Assembly (NCBI GenBank): GCA_030628445.1
Contig: DAOVQV010000003.1
Span: forward strand, 1 to 18,128
Length of the DNA stretch: 18,128 bases
Reading direction: 5' to 3'
Origin: Phycisphaerae bacterium
GTDB lineage: Bacteria > Planctomycetota > Phycisphaerae > SM23-33
The translations under genes were made by a program, and so were the position numbers. The notes under the pieces were generated by a model. It made no database searches. It was given only the letters and a program-made list of their open reading frames with translations, and had not been told where the DNA came from. Shown here piece by piece: positions 6,331 to 14,448 of the stretch. Position 1 is the stretch's first letter. Every line of letters begins with the position of its first letter.

Positions 6331-7449
6331 ATGGCAGAGGTCGTTCTGGAAAACGTAACGAAGATCTTCCCCGGGGACGTGCTGGCCGTCGACGATATTT
6401 GTCTGAACGTGCGGGACAATGAGTTTCTTGTCCTGGTTGGACCAAGTGGTTGCGGGAAGAGCACTACCCTGCGGATAGTGGCCGGGCTGGAGGAGGCCAC
6501 GGCTGGTCTGATTCGCATCGGTGGCAGGGTCGTCAATGACGTCGCTCCCAAAGACCGAGACATCGCCATGGTCTTCCAGAACTACGCCCTGTATCCGCAC
6601 ATGACGGTCTATAAGAACCTGGCTTTCGCGCTTCGGCTGCGGAGATTCAAGGCCGACGAGATCGACCGGCGCGTCCAGCAGGCGGCAAAGATCCTGGGTA
6701 TCCCGGAGCTTCTCGACCGCAAACCCAAGGCGCTGTCAGGCGGGCAGCGTCAACGAGTGGCCGTCGGCCGGGCCATCGTCCGGCAACCCAAGGCCTTCCT
6801 GTTCGACGAACCGCTGAGCAACCTGGACGCAAAGCTTCGCGTCGAGACGCGCGCGGAACTCAAACAACTTCACCGCCGTCTCCAGACCACGACTATCTAC
6901 GTCACCCACGATCAGGAGGAGGCGATGACACTCGGCGAGCGAATCGTGGTGCTGAAGGATGGACGGATTCATCAGATCGGTCCGCCGCTTGAGGTCTACC
7001 GATACCCCGCCAACCGGTTCGTGGCCGGGTTTGTCGGAACGCCACCGATGAACTTCTTCAACGGGCGACTTGTCGCCGCCGACGGCGGGGTCGCCTTCGA
7101 CGAGGGGACCACCCAAGTCCGCCTGGTGCAGGAACAGGGCGAGGCGCTGGGCGGTTGGATCGGGAAGCAGGTGGTCCTGGGCGTCCGCCCGGAGGCCATG
7201 GCGACCGCGAATGTCGGGCGATTCGCCGGGCACGATAACACCATACCGGTCCGAATAGACGTAGTCGAGCCGCTGGGCGAGAGGATGGACCTCTACGCCG
7301 CCACCGCACAGCACGGTCACATCGTTACCAGAATCGACGCCCAGCACAACCTGGGACCAGGTACGCAGATCGTACTGCACCTGGACATGTCCAAAGTGCA
7401 CGTCTTTGACGTCGGGGACGAAGGCGCCGACCTCACCGCGGGAACATAG
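6331..7449 (+). CDS. ugpC: Sugar ABC transporter ATP-binding protein (UgpC/MalK/MsmK type)
   Basis: Cytoplasmic ATPase that powers carbohydrate or glycerol-phosphate type ABC importers. At 372 aa it has the full architecture. The nucleotide-binding domain (1-235) shows Walker A GPSGCGKST (37-45), Q-loop Gln83, signature LSGGQ (135-139), Walker B FLFDE (156-160) and H-loop His193 in THDQEEAMT. The C-terminal regulatory OB/TOBE region (about 240-372) includes GVRPEAM. The ATG at 6331 has GGAG at 6319-6322; an upstream in-frame TTG at 6310 is less likely because the family begins MAxVxLxNV. No permease or solute-binding gene is nearby, so this ATPase probably serves transporters encoded elsewhere, as shared MsmK/MsiK-type ATPases do. 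The symbol reflects family naming; the substrate is not determined. Confidence 0.93.
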   Translation: MAEVVLENVTKIFPGDVLAVDDICLNVRDNEFLVLVGPSGCGKSTTLRIVAGLEEATAGLIRIGGRVVNDVAPKDRDIAMVFQNYALYPHMTVYKNLAFALRLRRFKADEIDRRVQQAAKILGIPELLDRKPKALSGGQRQRVAVGRAIVRQPKAFLFDEPLSNLDAKLRVETRAELKQLHRRLQTTTIYVTHDQEEAMTLGERIVVLKDGRIHQIGPPLEVYRYPANRFVAGFVGTPPMNFFNGRLVAADGGVAFDEGTTQVRLVQEQGEALGGWIGKQVVLGVRPEAMATANVGRFAGHDNTIPVRIDVVEPLGERMDLYAATAQHGHIVTRIDAQHNLGPGTQIVLHLDMSKVHVFDVGDEGADLTAGT

Positions 7450-7588
7450 ATACACCAAGAGCCCCCCCACCAAGGCCCTTGCCCAAGACCCGCAGGCAGA
7501 TGGTTCGTCGCTGTCACTTGCATCCGATGTGTGGGATTGTTAGGCTGCGCCCGGACAAGACTCCAGGGACAATCGGCCGGGAGAGAAC

Positions 7589-8419
7589 GTGATCACCATC
7601 AGTGCCTTTGCCGACGAGATCGACCAGGACCTCGATGTGCAGATGAGGACTTGCCTGGCCAACACCATTCGATGCATCGACGTGCGCACGATCGACGGTA
7701 AGGGCGTTGTGGAGTTTACCCCTTCTGAGGCCCGCCAGTACAAAAAGCGACTCGAGGAGCGGGGCTTTTCGGTCCCGTGCATCGGCTCGCCCATCGGCAG
7801 GACCGGGACGGATAAGGACTTCCAAAGCTACCTGGACCTGGTCAAACACTGCTGCGAGATCGCCAAGGTCTTCGGCACGGACTACATACGGGTCTTAAGC
7901 TTCTACGGGACCGAAGGTCAGTCCCTCCTCGATCAGCGAGTCGCCGTCATGGAGCGAATCGCCGCAATGGTGAAAGTGGCTGAGGCGTCCAACGTGGTGT
8001 TTGTGATGGAAAACAAGCCGAACACGTACGGGGCAAGGCCGAGTCAGATCAAGGACATCTTCGCAACGATCAAATCAAAGCATCTGAAGGGCCTGTTCGA
8101 CCCGGCCGGTTTTGTCCTGGCGGGCGTGGCACCCTATGACGAGGCGTGGAAAGCCGGGCTGGATACGCTCACCGCGTATTTCCACGCAACTGATGCCAAG
8201 GGCGGCCGCACGAAAGCATGCGTCCCGGTCGGGGCCGGTAAAGGACAATTCAAGAAGATTCTGGCGGATTTGAAGGCGAGGGATTGGTCGGGCTACATGA
8301 CGTTGGAGCTGAACCTGTCCGGCGGCAAGTTGTCGGGAGGCGCCGACCCCAAGCTGTTCCGAGTGGCCGTTACGGCACTGAAGAAACTGTGCGATGAGGT
8401 TGGAATTGAATACAACTGA
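7589..8419 (+). CDS. Sugar phosphate isomerase/epimerase-like TIM barrel
   Basis: A 276-aa member of the xylose isomerase-like TIM-barrel superfamily (AP endonuclease 2 family), which includes sugar epimerases, isomerases, inosose dehydratases and 3-keto-sugar-processing enzymes. The expected metal ligands are visible: Glu141 (VMENKP), Asp171 (LFDPAGF), His199 (YFHATDAKGG) and Glu240 (MTLELNL). No signal peptide, so cytoplasmic. The start is GTG at 7589 with GGGAG at 7579-7583. It follows the ABC ATPase gene by 139 bases on the same strand, which suggests a part in breaking down an imported carbohydrate, but the substrate cannot be read from sequence. A paralogous barrel lies at 12678. Confidence 0.87.
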   Translation: MITISAFADEIDQDLDVQMRTCLANTIRCIDVRTIDGKGVVEFTPSEARQYKKRLEERGFSVPCIGSPIGRTGTDKDFQSYLDLVKHCCEIAKVFGTDYIRVLSFYGTEGQSLLDQRVAVMERIAAMVKVAEASNVVFVMENKPNTYGARPSQIKDIFATIKSKHLKGLFDPAGFVLAGVAPYDEAWKAGLDTLTAYFHATDAKGGRTKACVPVGAGKGQFKKILADLKARDWSGYMTLELNLSGGKLSGGADPKLFRVAVTALKKLCDEVGIEYN

Positions 8420-8498
8420 TCCCCACAAAGGACAAAGCACGCTGTTCGGGTCGGGCGGCAGGACCGAGCAGGCGCGACGCGAAAGGGGCAGGTAAAAG

Positions 8499-8831
8499 GT
8501 GACAGGGAAAAAGGAGCGTCGCAGGGACCGTCGTGCGAGCGTGCGGCTGGGGATTTCAGCGGTGCGCGGAGTCGGGACCCGCAGCACCTACAACGATCTG
8601 TGGACGACGAACATCTCGGCGGGAGGGATGTATTTCCACATTCCGGACCGGGGTGGATGCCCAGAAGAATCAAGTCTTTCATTTGAGCTTACCGTACCGC
8701 CCGGGTCGGGATACTCGGCGGTCGCCGGGAAGATCACAGGCTCCGGGCGAGTAGTCCGCACCCACGCGCTGGATAACCAGACGGTGGGAGTAGCGATACA
8801 GTTCACCCAGCCGCTTGCGCTGGACTTTTAG
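8499..8831 (+). CDS. PilZ-domain protein (putative c-di-GMP receptor)
   Basis: A 110-aa single-domain protein. The N-terminal basic stretch RRRDRRASVR (7-16) provides the RxxxR motif (R12-A-S-V-R16), and NISAGG (38-43) is the [D/N]xSxxG motif, the two c-di-GMP-contacting elements of PilZ domains. The rest fits the six-stranded barrel, with RVV near 84-86 and GVAIQF at 97-102. The start is GTG at 8499 after a purine-rich, only moderate Shine-Dalgarno (AGGGGCAGG). It lies 79 bases after the TIM-barrel gene and is convergent with the beta-glucosidase gene. It probably links second-messenger level to motility, adhesion or polysaccharide, but no partner is identified here. Confidence 0.8.
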   Translation: MTGKKERRRDRRASVRLGISAVRGVGTRSTYNDLWTTNISAGGMYFHIPDRGGCPEESSLSFELTVPPGSGYSAVAGKITGSGRVVRTHALDNQTVGVAIQFTQPLALDF

Positions 8832-8859
8832 GCGGTCGCAGCCCGACCGGAAGGGCGGA

Positions 8860-10221
8860 TCATTTCTGCTTCAAGTTGGCGCCGTTGGTGGCGATCACCT
8901 GCGAGTAGAACTCCGCCGAGTCCTTCGCAGTGCGCTTGAAGGTCTCGTAATCCACATGAACCATTCCGAAGCGGTAGTTGTATCCGAACATCCACTCGAA
9001 GCTGTCCAGGATCGACCAGTGCATGTACCCCAGAATGGGGACGCCGTCGTCAATGGCACGCTTCAGTTGCAGCAGGTACTGGCGGATGAACTCGATCCGC
9101 TGCGGGTCGTGGACCTTTCCGTCGGCGCTGACGTAGTCGGCGTTGCTCATTCCGTTCTCGCTGATCAGGATCGGTAGGGCATAGCGCTCGTAGAAGAGCT
9201 TCGGTCCCCAGTACATCGCCCGCGGCGTGATCGGCCAGTTTCTCGCGGTCTGTGCATACCCCGGCGGTCGCGGGACCCTCTCCGGCTCGCCGTTCGCACC
9301 GGCCCGAATGTACTGGCCGTAATAGAGGTTCCCGCCGTAGAAGTCCAACTCCTGGTGGGCCTGTTCAATATCGGCGTCACTGATGTCAAAGATACCCGGG
9401 CAGATCGCGTCCCGTAAGGCTTCGGGGAACTCGCCGCGCAGGCAAACTTCCGACCACCAACCCCCAGACTCAGGCGAACTGAGACTCACCGAAGCACACA
9501 ACTTCCGTGTCGCGGTCACGTCGGCCGGGTCCTCGGTCGCCGGTACGACCCCGCTGACGCCCGAGACGATCCCGACTTTGGGTTTGCTTTTCGCCCCAGC
9601 GCGGATCGCCTGCACCGCCTTCCCATGCGCCAGCAGACCGTGCTTAAGCACACGGAACCTCTCCGGTACCTGCAATTGCACCCCGGGAGCGGATCGGCCG
9701 GTCATGTGCCCCTGGCCGACGACCACGTTCGGCTCGTTCATCGTAAACCAGTGGCTCACGCGGTCCGAAAGCTTGTCCATGACCACCTGGGTATACTGGG
9801 CGAACCAGTCGGGGCTGTCTGGGCTCAACCACCCCCCGCGACAGTAAAGCGCGTAGGGATAGTCCCAGTGGAAAAGCGTCACGTACGGCGTAATCCCAGC
9901 CCCCAGCAGCTCGTCGATCAGACGGTCATAAAAATCCAGCCCGGCCTCGTTGACCGCACCTATCCCATCGGGCAACACTCGAGGCCAGGAGATCGACAGC
10001 CGGTACGCGCCCAGGCCGATCGACTTCATGATCGCCACGTCTTCGGCGTAGCGATGATAGTGGTCGGTGGAAATTTCACCGGTGTCGCCGTTGGCGATCT
10101 TCCCTTCCCTGCGGCAGAAGACGTCCCAGATGTTCAGGCCCTTCCCGTCTTCGTACGCACTGCCTTCCAGCTGATACGCCGACGACGCAGCACCCCATAC
10201 GAAACCTTCCGGAAATGACAT
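8860..10221 (-). CDS. GH1 beta-glucosidase
   Basis: Retaining beta-glycosidase of glycoside hydrolase family 1, hydrolysing terminal beta-D-glucosyl (possibly galactosyl or related) residues of short oligosaccharides. At 453 aa it covers the whole (beta/alpha)8 barrel. The N-terminal signature FPEGFVWGAASSAYQLEG (3-20) is intact. The acid/base Glu163 lies in TMNEP (160-164) and the nucleophile Glu355 in ISENG (353-357); substrate-site Gln17, His118 (FHWD) and the GH1 aglycone/glycone Trp402 and Glu409-Trp410 region are also present. There is no signal peptide, so it acts in the cytoplasm on imported sugars, consistent with the sugar ABC ATPase nearby. The ATG at 10221 is fixed by AAAGGAG seven bases upstream; a longer frame to 10263 is not needed. 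It follows the ferritin-like gene by 49 bases, probably in one transcript. Confidence 0.95.
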   Translation of the reverse strand: MSFPEGFVWGAASSAYQLEGSAYEDGKGLNIWDVFCRREGKIANGDTGEISTDHYHRYAEDVAIMKSIGLGAYRLSISWPRVLPDGIGAVNEAGLDFYDRLIDELLGAGITPYVTLFHWDYPYALYCRGGWLSPDSPDWFAQYTQVVMDKLSDRVSHWFTMNEPNVVVGQGHMTGRSAPGVQLQVPERFRVLKHGLLAHGKAVQAIRAGAKSKPKVGIVSGVSGVVPATEDPADVTATRKLCASVSLSSPESGGWWSEVCLRGEFPEALRDAICPGIFDISDADIEQAHQELDFYGGNLYYGQYIRAGANGEPERVPRPPGYAQTARNWPITPRAMYWGPKLFYERYALPILISENGMSNADYVSADGKVHDPQRIEFIRQYLLQLKRAIDDGVPILGYMHWSILDSFEWMFGYNYRFGMVHVDYETFKRTAKDSAEFYSQVIATNGANLKQK

Positions 10222-10270
10222 ATAGGAACTCCTTTGATCTTGAAACCGGCGTCGAGGTCGCACTTAGCGT

Positions 10271-10576
10271 TCATTTAGTCAGCTTGGCGATCATCTCCTC
10301 GACTTCGGCCGAGCCTTCGGCGTAGAACTTCTCCTCGTCCGGCGCTAGGTGCTTCAGCAGCCGAAGGAACTCGCCGGCATGGACGAGCTCCTCGTCGGCT
10401 ATGTCCTTGAGCACTTCAACGGCCAATTTCTCGTCGGTCGACTCAGCCAGTTGCGTGTACATTTGAACGGCCTCATACTCCGCCGCCACCATCAACCGCA
10501 CGGCGCGGGTCAATTCGGCTCGGTTCAACTTGCGACCACTGGCGAGGCCGGAAAAAGGACTTCCAAATTCAGGCAT
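10271..10576 (-). CDS. Encapsulated-ferritin-like mini-ferritin (rubrerythrin-like two-helix protein)
   Basis: A 101-aa all-helical protein with one two-helix ferritin-like hairpin. Putative iron ligands are Glu33 (AAEYEA), Glu63 and His66 (DEELVH), with Tyr40 between. The spacing E-(30)-E-(3)-H is what I recall for EncFtn, the encapsulated ferritin of Rhodospirillum rubrum (E32, E62, H65, Y39), which forms its di-iron site across a subunit interface. The predicted role is iron oxidation or storage, or oxidative-stress protection. No encapsulin shell gene is nearby, and the C-terminus (MIAKLTK) shows no typical encapsulin cargo peptide. The ATG at 10576 has GAGGAG nine bases upstream; a longer in-frame start at 10669 is not supported. 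The beta-glucosidase gene follows by 49 bases, an odd pairing that may only reflect shared transcription. Confidence 0.82.
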   Translation of the reverse strand: MPEFGSPFSGLASGRKLNRAELTRAVRLMVAAEYEAVQMYTQLAESTDEKLAVEVLKDIADEELVHAGEFLRLLKHLAPDEEKFYAEGSAEVEEMIAKLTK

Positions 10577-10799
10577 TTTGTTGTCTCCTCTCCTGCGGCG
10601 AATTGTCGAACCACAATCGCCGATCCGTTCGTCCGGGGGCCTTGTGCCAAATAAACCCGGCGTGCACAAGTGGGCGGATTATAACGAGAAACATCGCGGC
10701 TTCCCAGCGCCAATTGTCTCCTGCCCCCCCGTATCATTGGTCGCGCCAATGTGGTCGGCCGCGTGCATTGGTCCTCGCAGGGCGTTACAATGCCTCACA
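10577..10799. promoter_or_regulatory. Divergent regulatory region between the ferritin-like gene and xseA
   Basis: This 223-bp gap must carry promoters for both directions. It holds direct repeats CATTGGTC (10735-10742 and 10766-10773) and GCGCCAAT (10707-10714 and 10743-10750), so ATTGG/CCAAT elements recur four times in 62 bases, partly as an inverted pair (10736-10740 with 10746-10750). These could be binding sites. No gene is convincing here. Confidence 0.4.
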
Positions 10800-12386
10800 A
10801 TGGGCAAAGCAGAACATCCGCTGTTCGATCCGGACAAGGCCCGCGGCCCGCGGGATGGCCCCGACGTCGGGCGGGACGTCACGGACGAGATTGTCCCGGC
10901 GCCCCCACGCGGCCCGATGACCGTCTCGGCGCTTCTTGCCCGCGTCAAGGCTGCCCTGACCGACGCCTTTGCCCGATCCGTCGCCATCATCGGCGAGATC
11001 AGCAACTGCAAATATCACAGCTCCGGACACCTGTATTTCCGCCTCAAAGACGCCTCCAGCGCCATCGACGCAGTGATGTGGCGATCGGACCTTACGAAGC
11101 TGAAGTTCAAACCCACCGACGGCCTGGAGGTTACAGCGACCGGGCGGGTTGACGTGTACGAGGTCCGCGGGCAGCTTCAGCTTTACGTCGAGGGCATGAC
11201 GCCCAAAGGCGCCGGGGCGCTGGAGCTGGCGTTTCGACAGATGAAGGAAAAGCTCCAGGCCGAAGGGCTGTTCGAGCCGGGCGCCAAAAAACCCATCCCT
11301 CGCTTCCCACGCGCCGTGGGGATTGTCACCAGTCCGACGGGCGCGGCGATCCGAGACATCGCCCGTACGCTCGGGCGACGGTGGCCGGCCGCGCAGGCGT
11401 TTCTGGCGCCGGCGCTGGTACAAGGCGACCAGGCCGCAGCGACAATCGCCGAGGGAATCCGTCTGCTGGACGCAGCGGCCCAGCGCCTGGATATCGAGAC
11501 AATCATCGTCGCGCGCGGCGGCGGGTCCATGGAAGACCTCTGGGCGTTCAACGAGCAGATCGTCGCACGTGCAATCTTCGCTGCCCGAACGCCGATCATC
11601 TCCGGCGTGGGCCACGAGTCGGATATTACAATCAGCGACCTGGTCGCCGACGTCCGAGCCGCCACGCCCACGGCCGCTGCCGAACTGGCCGTACCAGACT
11701 CACAAGAAATCACCCAGCAGCTCGCCCAGCTCGCCGTGCGGCTTAGCCGCCGCGCGGGAGAGTACCTCGCCTTGGCGCGGACGCAATTGAGCGGCGTCCT
11801 ACGAAGCGCCGTGTTCCGCGATCCGACGGGAAAGCTGCGGACACAAACACAGCTGCTCGACGAGCTGTCGCGCCGGCTCGGCTCGATAGCACGCGACCGA
11901 CTTGCTCACCAGCGCCGCCTGCTCCAAGGCCACGCCAACCAACTGTCCCGTCTGCACCCGGTAAGACTGGCTGAGCGGGCACGGGCGAGGATCGACCGGC
12001 TCGCCAATGGGCTCGCCTGGAATCTCGGCGCCCGGACCAAGGCGGCGGGCGATCAACTTACCCGTCTGGCCCGAGGGCTGGTGGGGGTCCATCCGACCCA
12101 CAGAGTCCGCCTTACCAGACAGCGGGTCGCCGCAGCCGGGAAGCAACTGGAAGCTTTGAGTTACCGAAACGTTCTGAGGCGCGGATATAGCGTGACTCGC
12201 CGTGCCTCCGGGCAGATAATCCGCTGCGCCGAGCAGGTCGTCCGCGGCGACCTGATAAGAACGGAACTGAGTGACGGGAAGATCTCCAGCAAGGTCACCG
12301 GCGCCGAGCCCGATAGTCCGGACAAGACAAAAACACGGCGCCGGGGGGGAGACGGGAAGACAGGGAAGACACTATTCGAGACATGA
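10800..12386 (+). CDS. xseA: Exonuclease VII large subunit
   Basis: Catalytic subunit of exodeoxyribonuclease VII, which degrades single-stranded DNA from both ends; works with XseB in repair. The 528-aa product has an N-terminal OB-fold (about 40-135; TVSALLARVKAAL, GEISN, SSGHLYFRLKD), the catalytic domain (about 160-300; VGIVTSPTGAAIRDI, ARGGGSMEDLWAFN at 238-251, SGVGHESDITISDLVADVRAATPTAAAE at 268 on), and a long Arg/Leu-rich helical region (300-480) expected to bind XseB. The end is a charged tail. The start at 10800 gives an extended N-terminus of about 40 residues (MGKAEHPLFDPDK...), whose FDPDK element I associate with planctomycete XseA; a strong Shine-Dalgarno is lacking, and M40 is an alternative. 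xseB follows after 13 bases. Confidence 0.94.
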   Translation: MGKAEHPLFDPDKARGPRDGPDVGRDVTDEIVPAPPRGPMTVSALLARVKAALTDAFARSVAIIGEISNCKYHSSGHLYFRLKDASSAIDAVMWRSDLTKLKFKPTDGLEVTATGRVDVYEVRGQLQLYVEGMTPKGAGALELAFRQMKEKLQAEGLFEPGAKKPIPRFPRAVGIVTSPTGAAIRDIARTLGRRWPAAQAFLAPALVQGDQAAATIAEGIRLLDAAAQRLDIETIIVARGGGSMEDLWAFNEQIVARAIFAARTPIISGVGHESDITISDLVADVRAATPTAAAELAVPDSQEITQQLAQLAVRLSRRAGEYLALARTQLSGVLRSAVFRDPTGKLRTQTQLLDELSRRLGSIARDRLAHQRRLLQGHANQLSRLHPVRLAERARARIDRLANGLAWNLGARTKAAGDQLTRLARGLVGVHPTHRVRLTRQRVAAAGKQLEALSYRNVLRRGYSVTRRASGQIIRCAEQVVRGDLIRTELSDGKISSKVTGAEPDSPDKTKTRRRGGDGKTGKTLFET

Positions 12387-12399
12387 ACGAGGACGAAAG

Positions 12400-12651
12400 A
12401 TGGCACAGACGAAAAAGACGAAGATGACATTCGAGCAGGCCCTTGAGCGCCTCGAGCAGATCGTCAAGCAGATTGAGGAAGGTCAGGTCTCGCTGGAAGA
12501 ATCGATAACGAAGTACGCCGAAGGGGTGGAGCTGATAAAGCGATGCCAGACTGTTCTGGGCGAGGCCGAGAAGAAAATCCAATTGCTCGCCAAGGGCGCC
12601 CAAGGCTCCTTGACGCCCGCCGGCGACTTGGAGCAGACGGAAGAGCCCTGA
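12400..12651 (+). CDS. xseB: Exonuclease VII small subunit
   Basis: An 83-aa helical accessory subunit that binds the coiled-coil of XseA. It carries the family pattern FEQALERLEQIV (11-22) and VSLEESITKYAEGVELIKRC (about 30-49), then AEKKIQLL. The ATG at 12400 has GAGGA ending six bases upstream; the longer frame beginning at 12271 overlaps xseA and is not needed. The 13-base gap to xseA indicates one operon and probably coupled translation. Confidence 0.93.
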   Translation: MAQTKKTKMTFEQALERLEQIVKQIEEGQVSLEESITKYAEGVELIKRCQTVLGEAEKKIQLLAKGAQGSLTPAGDLEQTEEP

Positions 12652-12677
12652 CAGCCCAGCGGGATTGGGAAGCTCAA

Positions 12678-13481
12678 ATGAAACTTGCGTTCACGACATT
12701 GGCCTGTCCCGATTGGGACGTACAGACGATCATCGCCCAGGCGCGCAAGTCCCGGTACGACGGTGTTGACTTTCGCGGGTACCTGGGGGAGCCGAACATC
12801 TACAAGCGGCCCGAGTTTTCGGCGCAACTGTCCGAGACGGTTCGCAGATTCGCCGACGCAGGTCTGGAGATCAGCGCGCTTTCCAGCGGAGCCAGGGCGT
12901 TCGAGCCCGACCGATCCAAGCGAACTGCTTTCATCGAAGAGGTTTCCGCCTACGCCGAATTGTGCCAACCTTTCGGGACCAAGTTCATCCGCGTGTTCGG
13001 CGGGCCGCTGAAGGGAACCAAACCAGCCGAGGCGCTGGAAGCGGCAAGTGAGACACTCGATGAGATGGCCCGTGCGGCCGAGCCAATCTGCGTGCTTCTC
13101 GAAACGCACGATGACTGGGTGGACTCCGCGCTGGTCTCAAAGCTGTTTGAGAACACCAGCGCCGAAAACGTGGGCGTGCTGTGGGACATACACCACCCCT
13201 ACCGGCTCAACAACGAAGATGCGTCTGAAACGTTTGACAACATCGGGCGGCTCGTTCGCTACCTGCACGTCAAGGACAGTCGACCTAAGGCCGACGGTAC
13301 TTACGAATACACGTTTGGCGGTGAGGGCGACGTTCCGATCGCCCAGATGATCGGCCTGCTGAAATCCGCAGGATACGACGGTTGGGTTACGGTGGAGTGG
13401 GAAAAGCGATGGCACCCGGAGCTGGCCGAACCTGAAACGGCCCTGCCTGCTTACGCTGAGTATCTGCGGAAGATCATTTGA
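12678..13481 (+). CDS. Sugar phosphate isomerase/epimerase-like TIM barrel
   Basis: A 267-aa xylose isomerase-like TIM barrel (AP endonuclease 2 family). Metal ligands are visible as Glu142 (LLETHDD), Asp170 (VLWDIHHP), His197 (RYLHVKDS) and Glu240 (VTVEWEK), with GGEGDVP at 214-220, the loop typical of sugar isomerases and epimerases of this family. It is cytoplasmic and differs in sequence from the barrel at 7589. The ATG at 12678 fits the family start (MKLAFTTLACPDW) although only GGGA lies upstream. It lies 26 bases after xseB, likely co-transcribed, yet functionally unrelated to it; the following gene is amidohydrolase-like, which could point to a shared catabolic task. The substrate is unknown. 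Confidence 0.87.
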   Translation: MKLAFTTLACPDWDVQTIIAQARKSRYDGVDFRGYLGEPNIYKRPEFSAQLSETVRRFADAGLEISALSSGARAFEPDRSKRTAFIEEVSAYAELCQPFGTKFIRVFGGPLKGTKPAEALEAASETLDEMARAAEPICVLLETHDDWVDSALVSKLFENTSAENVGVLWDIHHPYRLNNEDASETFDNIGRLVRYLHVKDSRPKADGTYEYTFGGEGDVPIAQMIGLLKSAGYDGWVTVEWEKRWHPELAEPETALPAYAEYLRKII

Positions 13482-13560
13482 GATATCACGTCGGGGTCTC
13501 TAGAATACCCGCTTCTGTCGTCTATCCGATGCGCATTGCGACACGAAGGCACAAGTAAAC

Positions 13561-14448
13561 ATGATCGTAGACTGTCACACGCATATATGGACCAGCGCAG
13601 ATCGACTCGGCGCGGACGGCGAGACGCACCTTCGCCGCCAGGTCGGGCAAGCGGAGATCTCCGCCGATCCATCCAGTCATGCACTGTCGGGACAGTGCGT
13701 CGACAAGACGCTGGTATTGAGCACACCCGCCGGCGATGCAGACGCCAAAGCAGCGAACGAATTTGTGGGCGAATACGTCGCCGGACACAGCAACGCCATG
13801 ATCGGTGTCGCGGCGGTAGACCCAACAGAACCCGACGTAATCCCCCAGGCCGAGGCGCTGCTGGATCGCAGCGAGTTCCGCGGGCTGGTCATCAGTCCTG
13901 CTGTACAGAACTTCCACCCCGCCGACACCCGGGCGATGGGTTTGTATGACCTCGCCGCCAAACGCACCGTTCCGCTGTTCTTCCACCAGGGCGCCCATTT
14001 TCCAACCAAGGCGCGTATGGAATACGCCCGCCCGTCGATTCTGGACGAGATCGCCTGCGAGTATCCCGATTTGAATATGGTTATCTCCTCGCTGGGCGCC
14101 CCATGGATAAACGAAGGTATCGCCCTGTTGGGTAAACACCCGCACGTCTTCGGCGACATATCCGGTCTTCTCCGCAGGCCGTGGGAAATGTACAACACCT
14201 TGGTGCTTACTCATCAGTTCAACGTGATGGATAAGCTGCTGTTCGGCAGCGGGTTTCCGCATCTGACGGCCGCCAAGGCCATCGAGCGTGTCTACCGACT
14301 CCACGAGATCACCCAAGGTACTAACCTTCCTTCAGTTCCACGCGAGGCGCTTCGATCTGTGGTGGAACGCGACGCCTTGAAGAGCTTGGGTCTCGCCCGG
14401 GCGGGCGAGGTGACCAGCGTGCAGGCCGATACAGATGAACAACCGTAA
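13561..14448 (+). CDS. Amidohydrolase-2 family protein with altered active site
   Basis: A 295-aa TIM-barrel protein of the amidohydrolase-related (ACMSD-type) family, whose members hydrolyse or decarboxylate small acids with one metal ion. The N-terminal HxH motif is present (DCHTHIW, His6 and His8), as is the barrel histidine His142 (LFFHQGAHF). Two usual residues are replaced: the His of the HLGG motif is Ser177 (ISSLGAPW), and the catalytic Asp of the SDFP motif is Gly231 (FGSGFP). The frame is intact, so it is not simply decayed. It may bind metal weakly, use another residue, or be a non-catalytic relative. It lies 79 bases past the second TIM-barrel gene and overlaps the next gene by 14 bases. 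Shine-Dalgarno is weak. Confidence 0.82.
   Translation: MIVDCHTHIWTSADRLGADGETHLRRQVGQAEISADPSSHALSGQCVDKTLVLSTPAGDADAKAANEFVGEYVAGHSNAMIGVAAVDPTEPDVIPQAEALLDRSEFRGLVISPAVQNFHPADTRAMGLYDLAAKRTVPLFFHQGAHFPTKARMEYARPSILDEIACEYPDLNMVISSLGAPWINEGIALLGKHPHVFGDISGLLRRPWEMYNTLVLTHQFNVMDKLLFGSGFPHLTAAKAIERVYRLHEITQGTNLPSVPREALRSVVERDALKSLGLARAGEVTSVQADTDEQP

Noticed and set aside
7589..8831. Possible c-di-GMP-controlled sugar operon including the PilZ gene
   Set aside because: Only proximity (79 bases) supports it; nothing in the sequence ties the PilZ protein to the sugar genes.
10530..10799. N-terminal extension of xseA over the ferritin-like gene start
   Set aside because: It would overlap the divergent ferritin-like gene and adds about 90 residues with no XseA similarity; the ATG at 10800 fits the family better.
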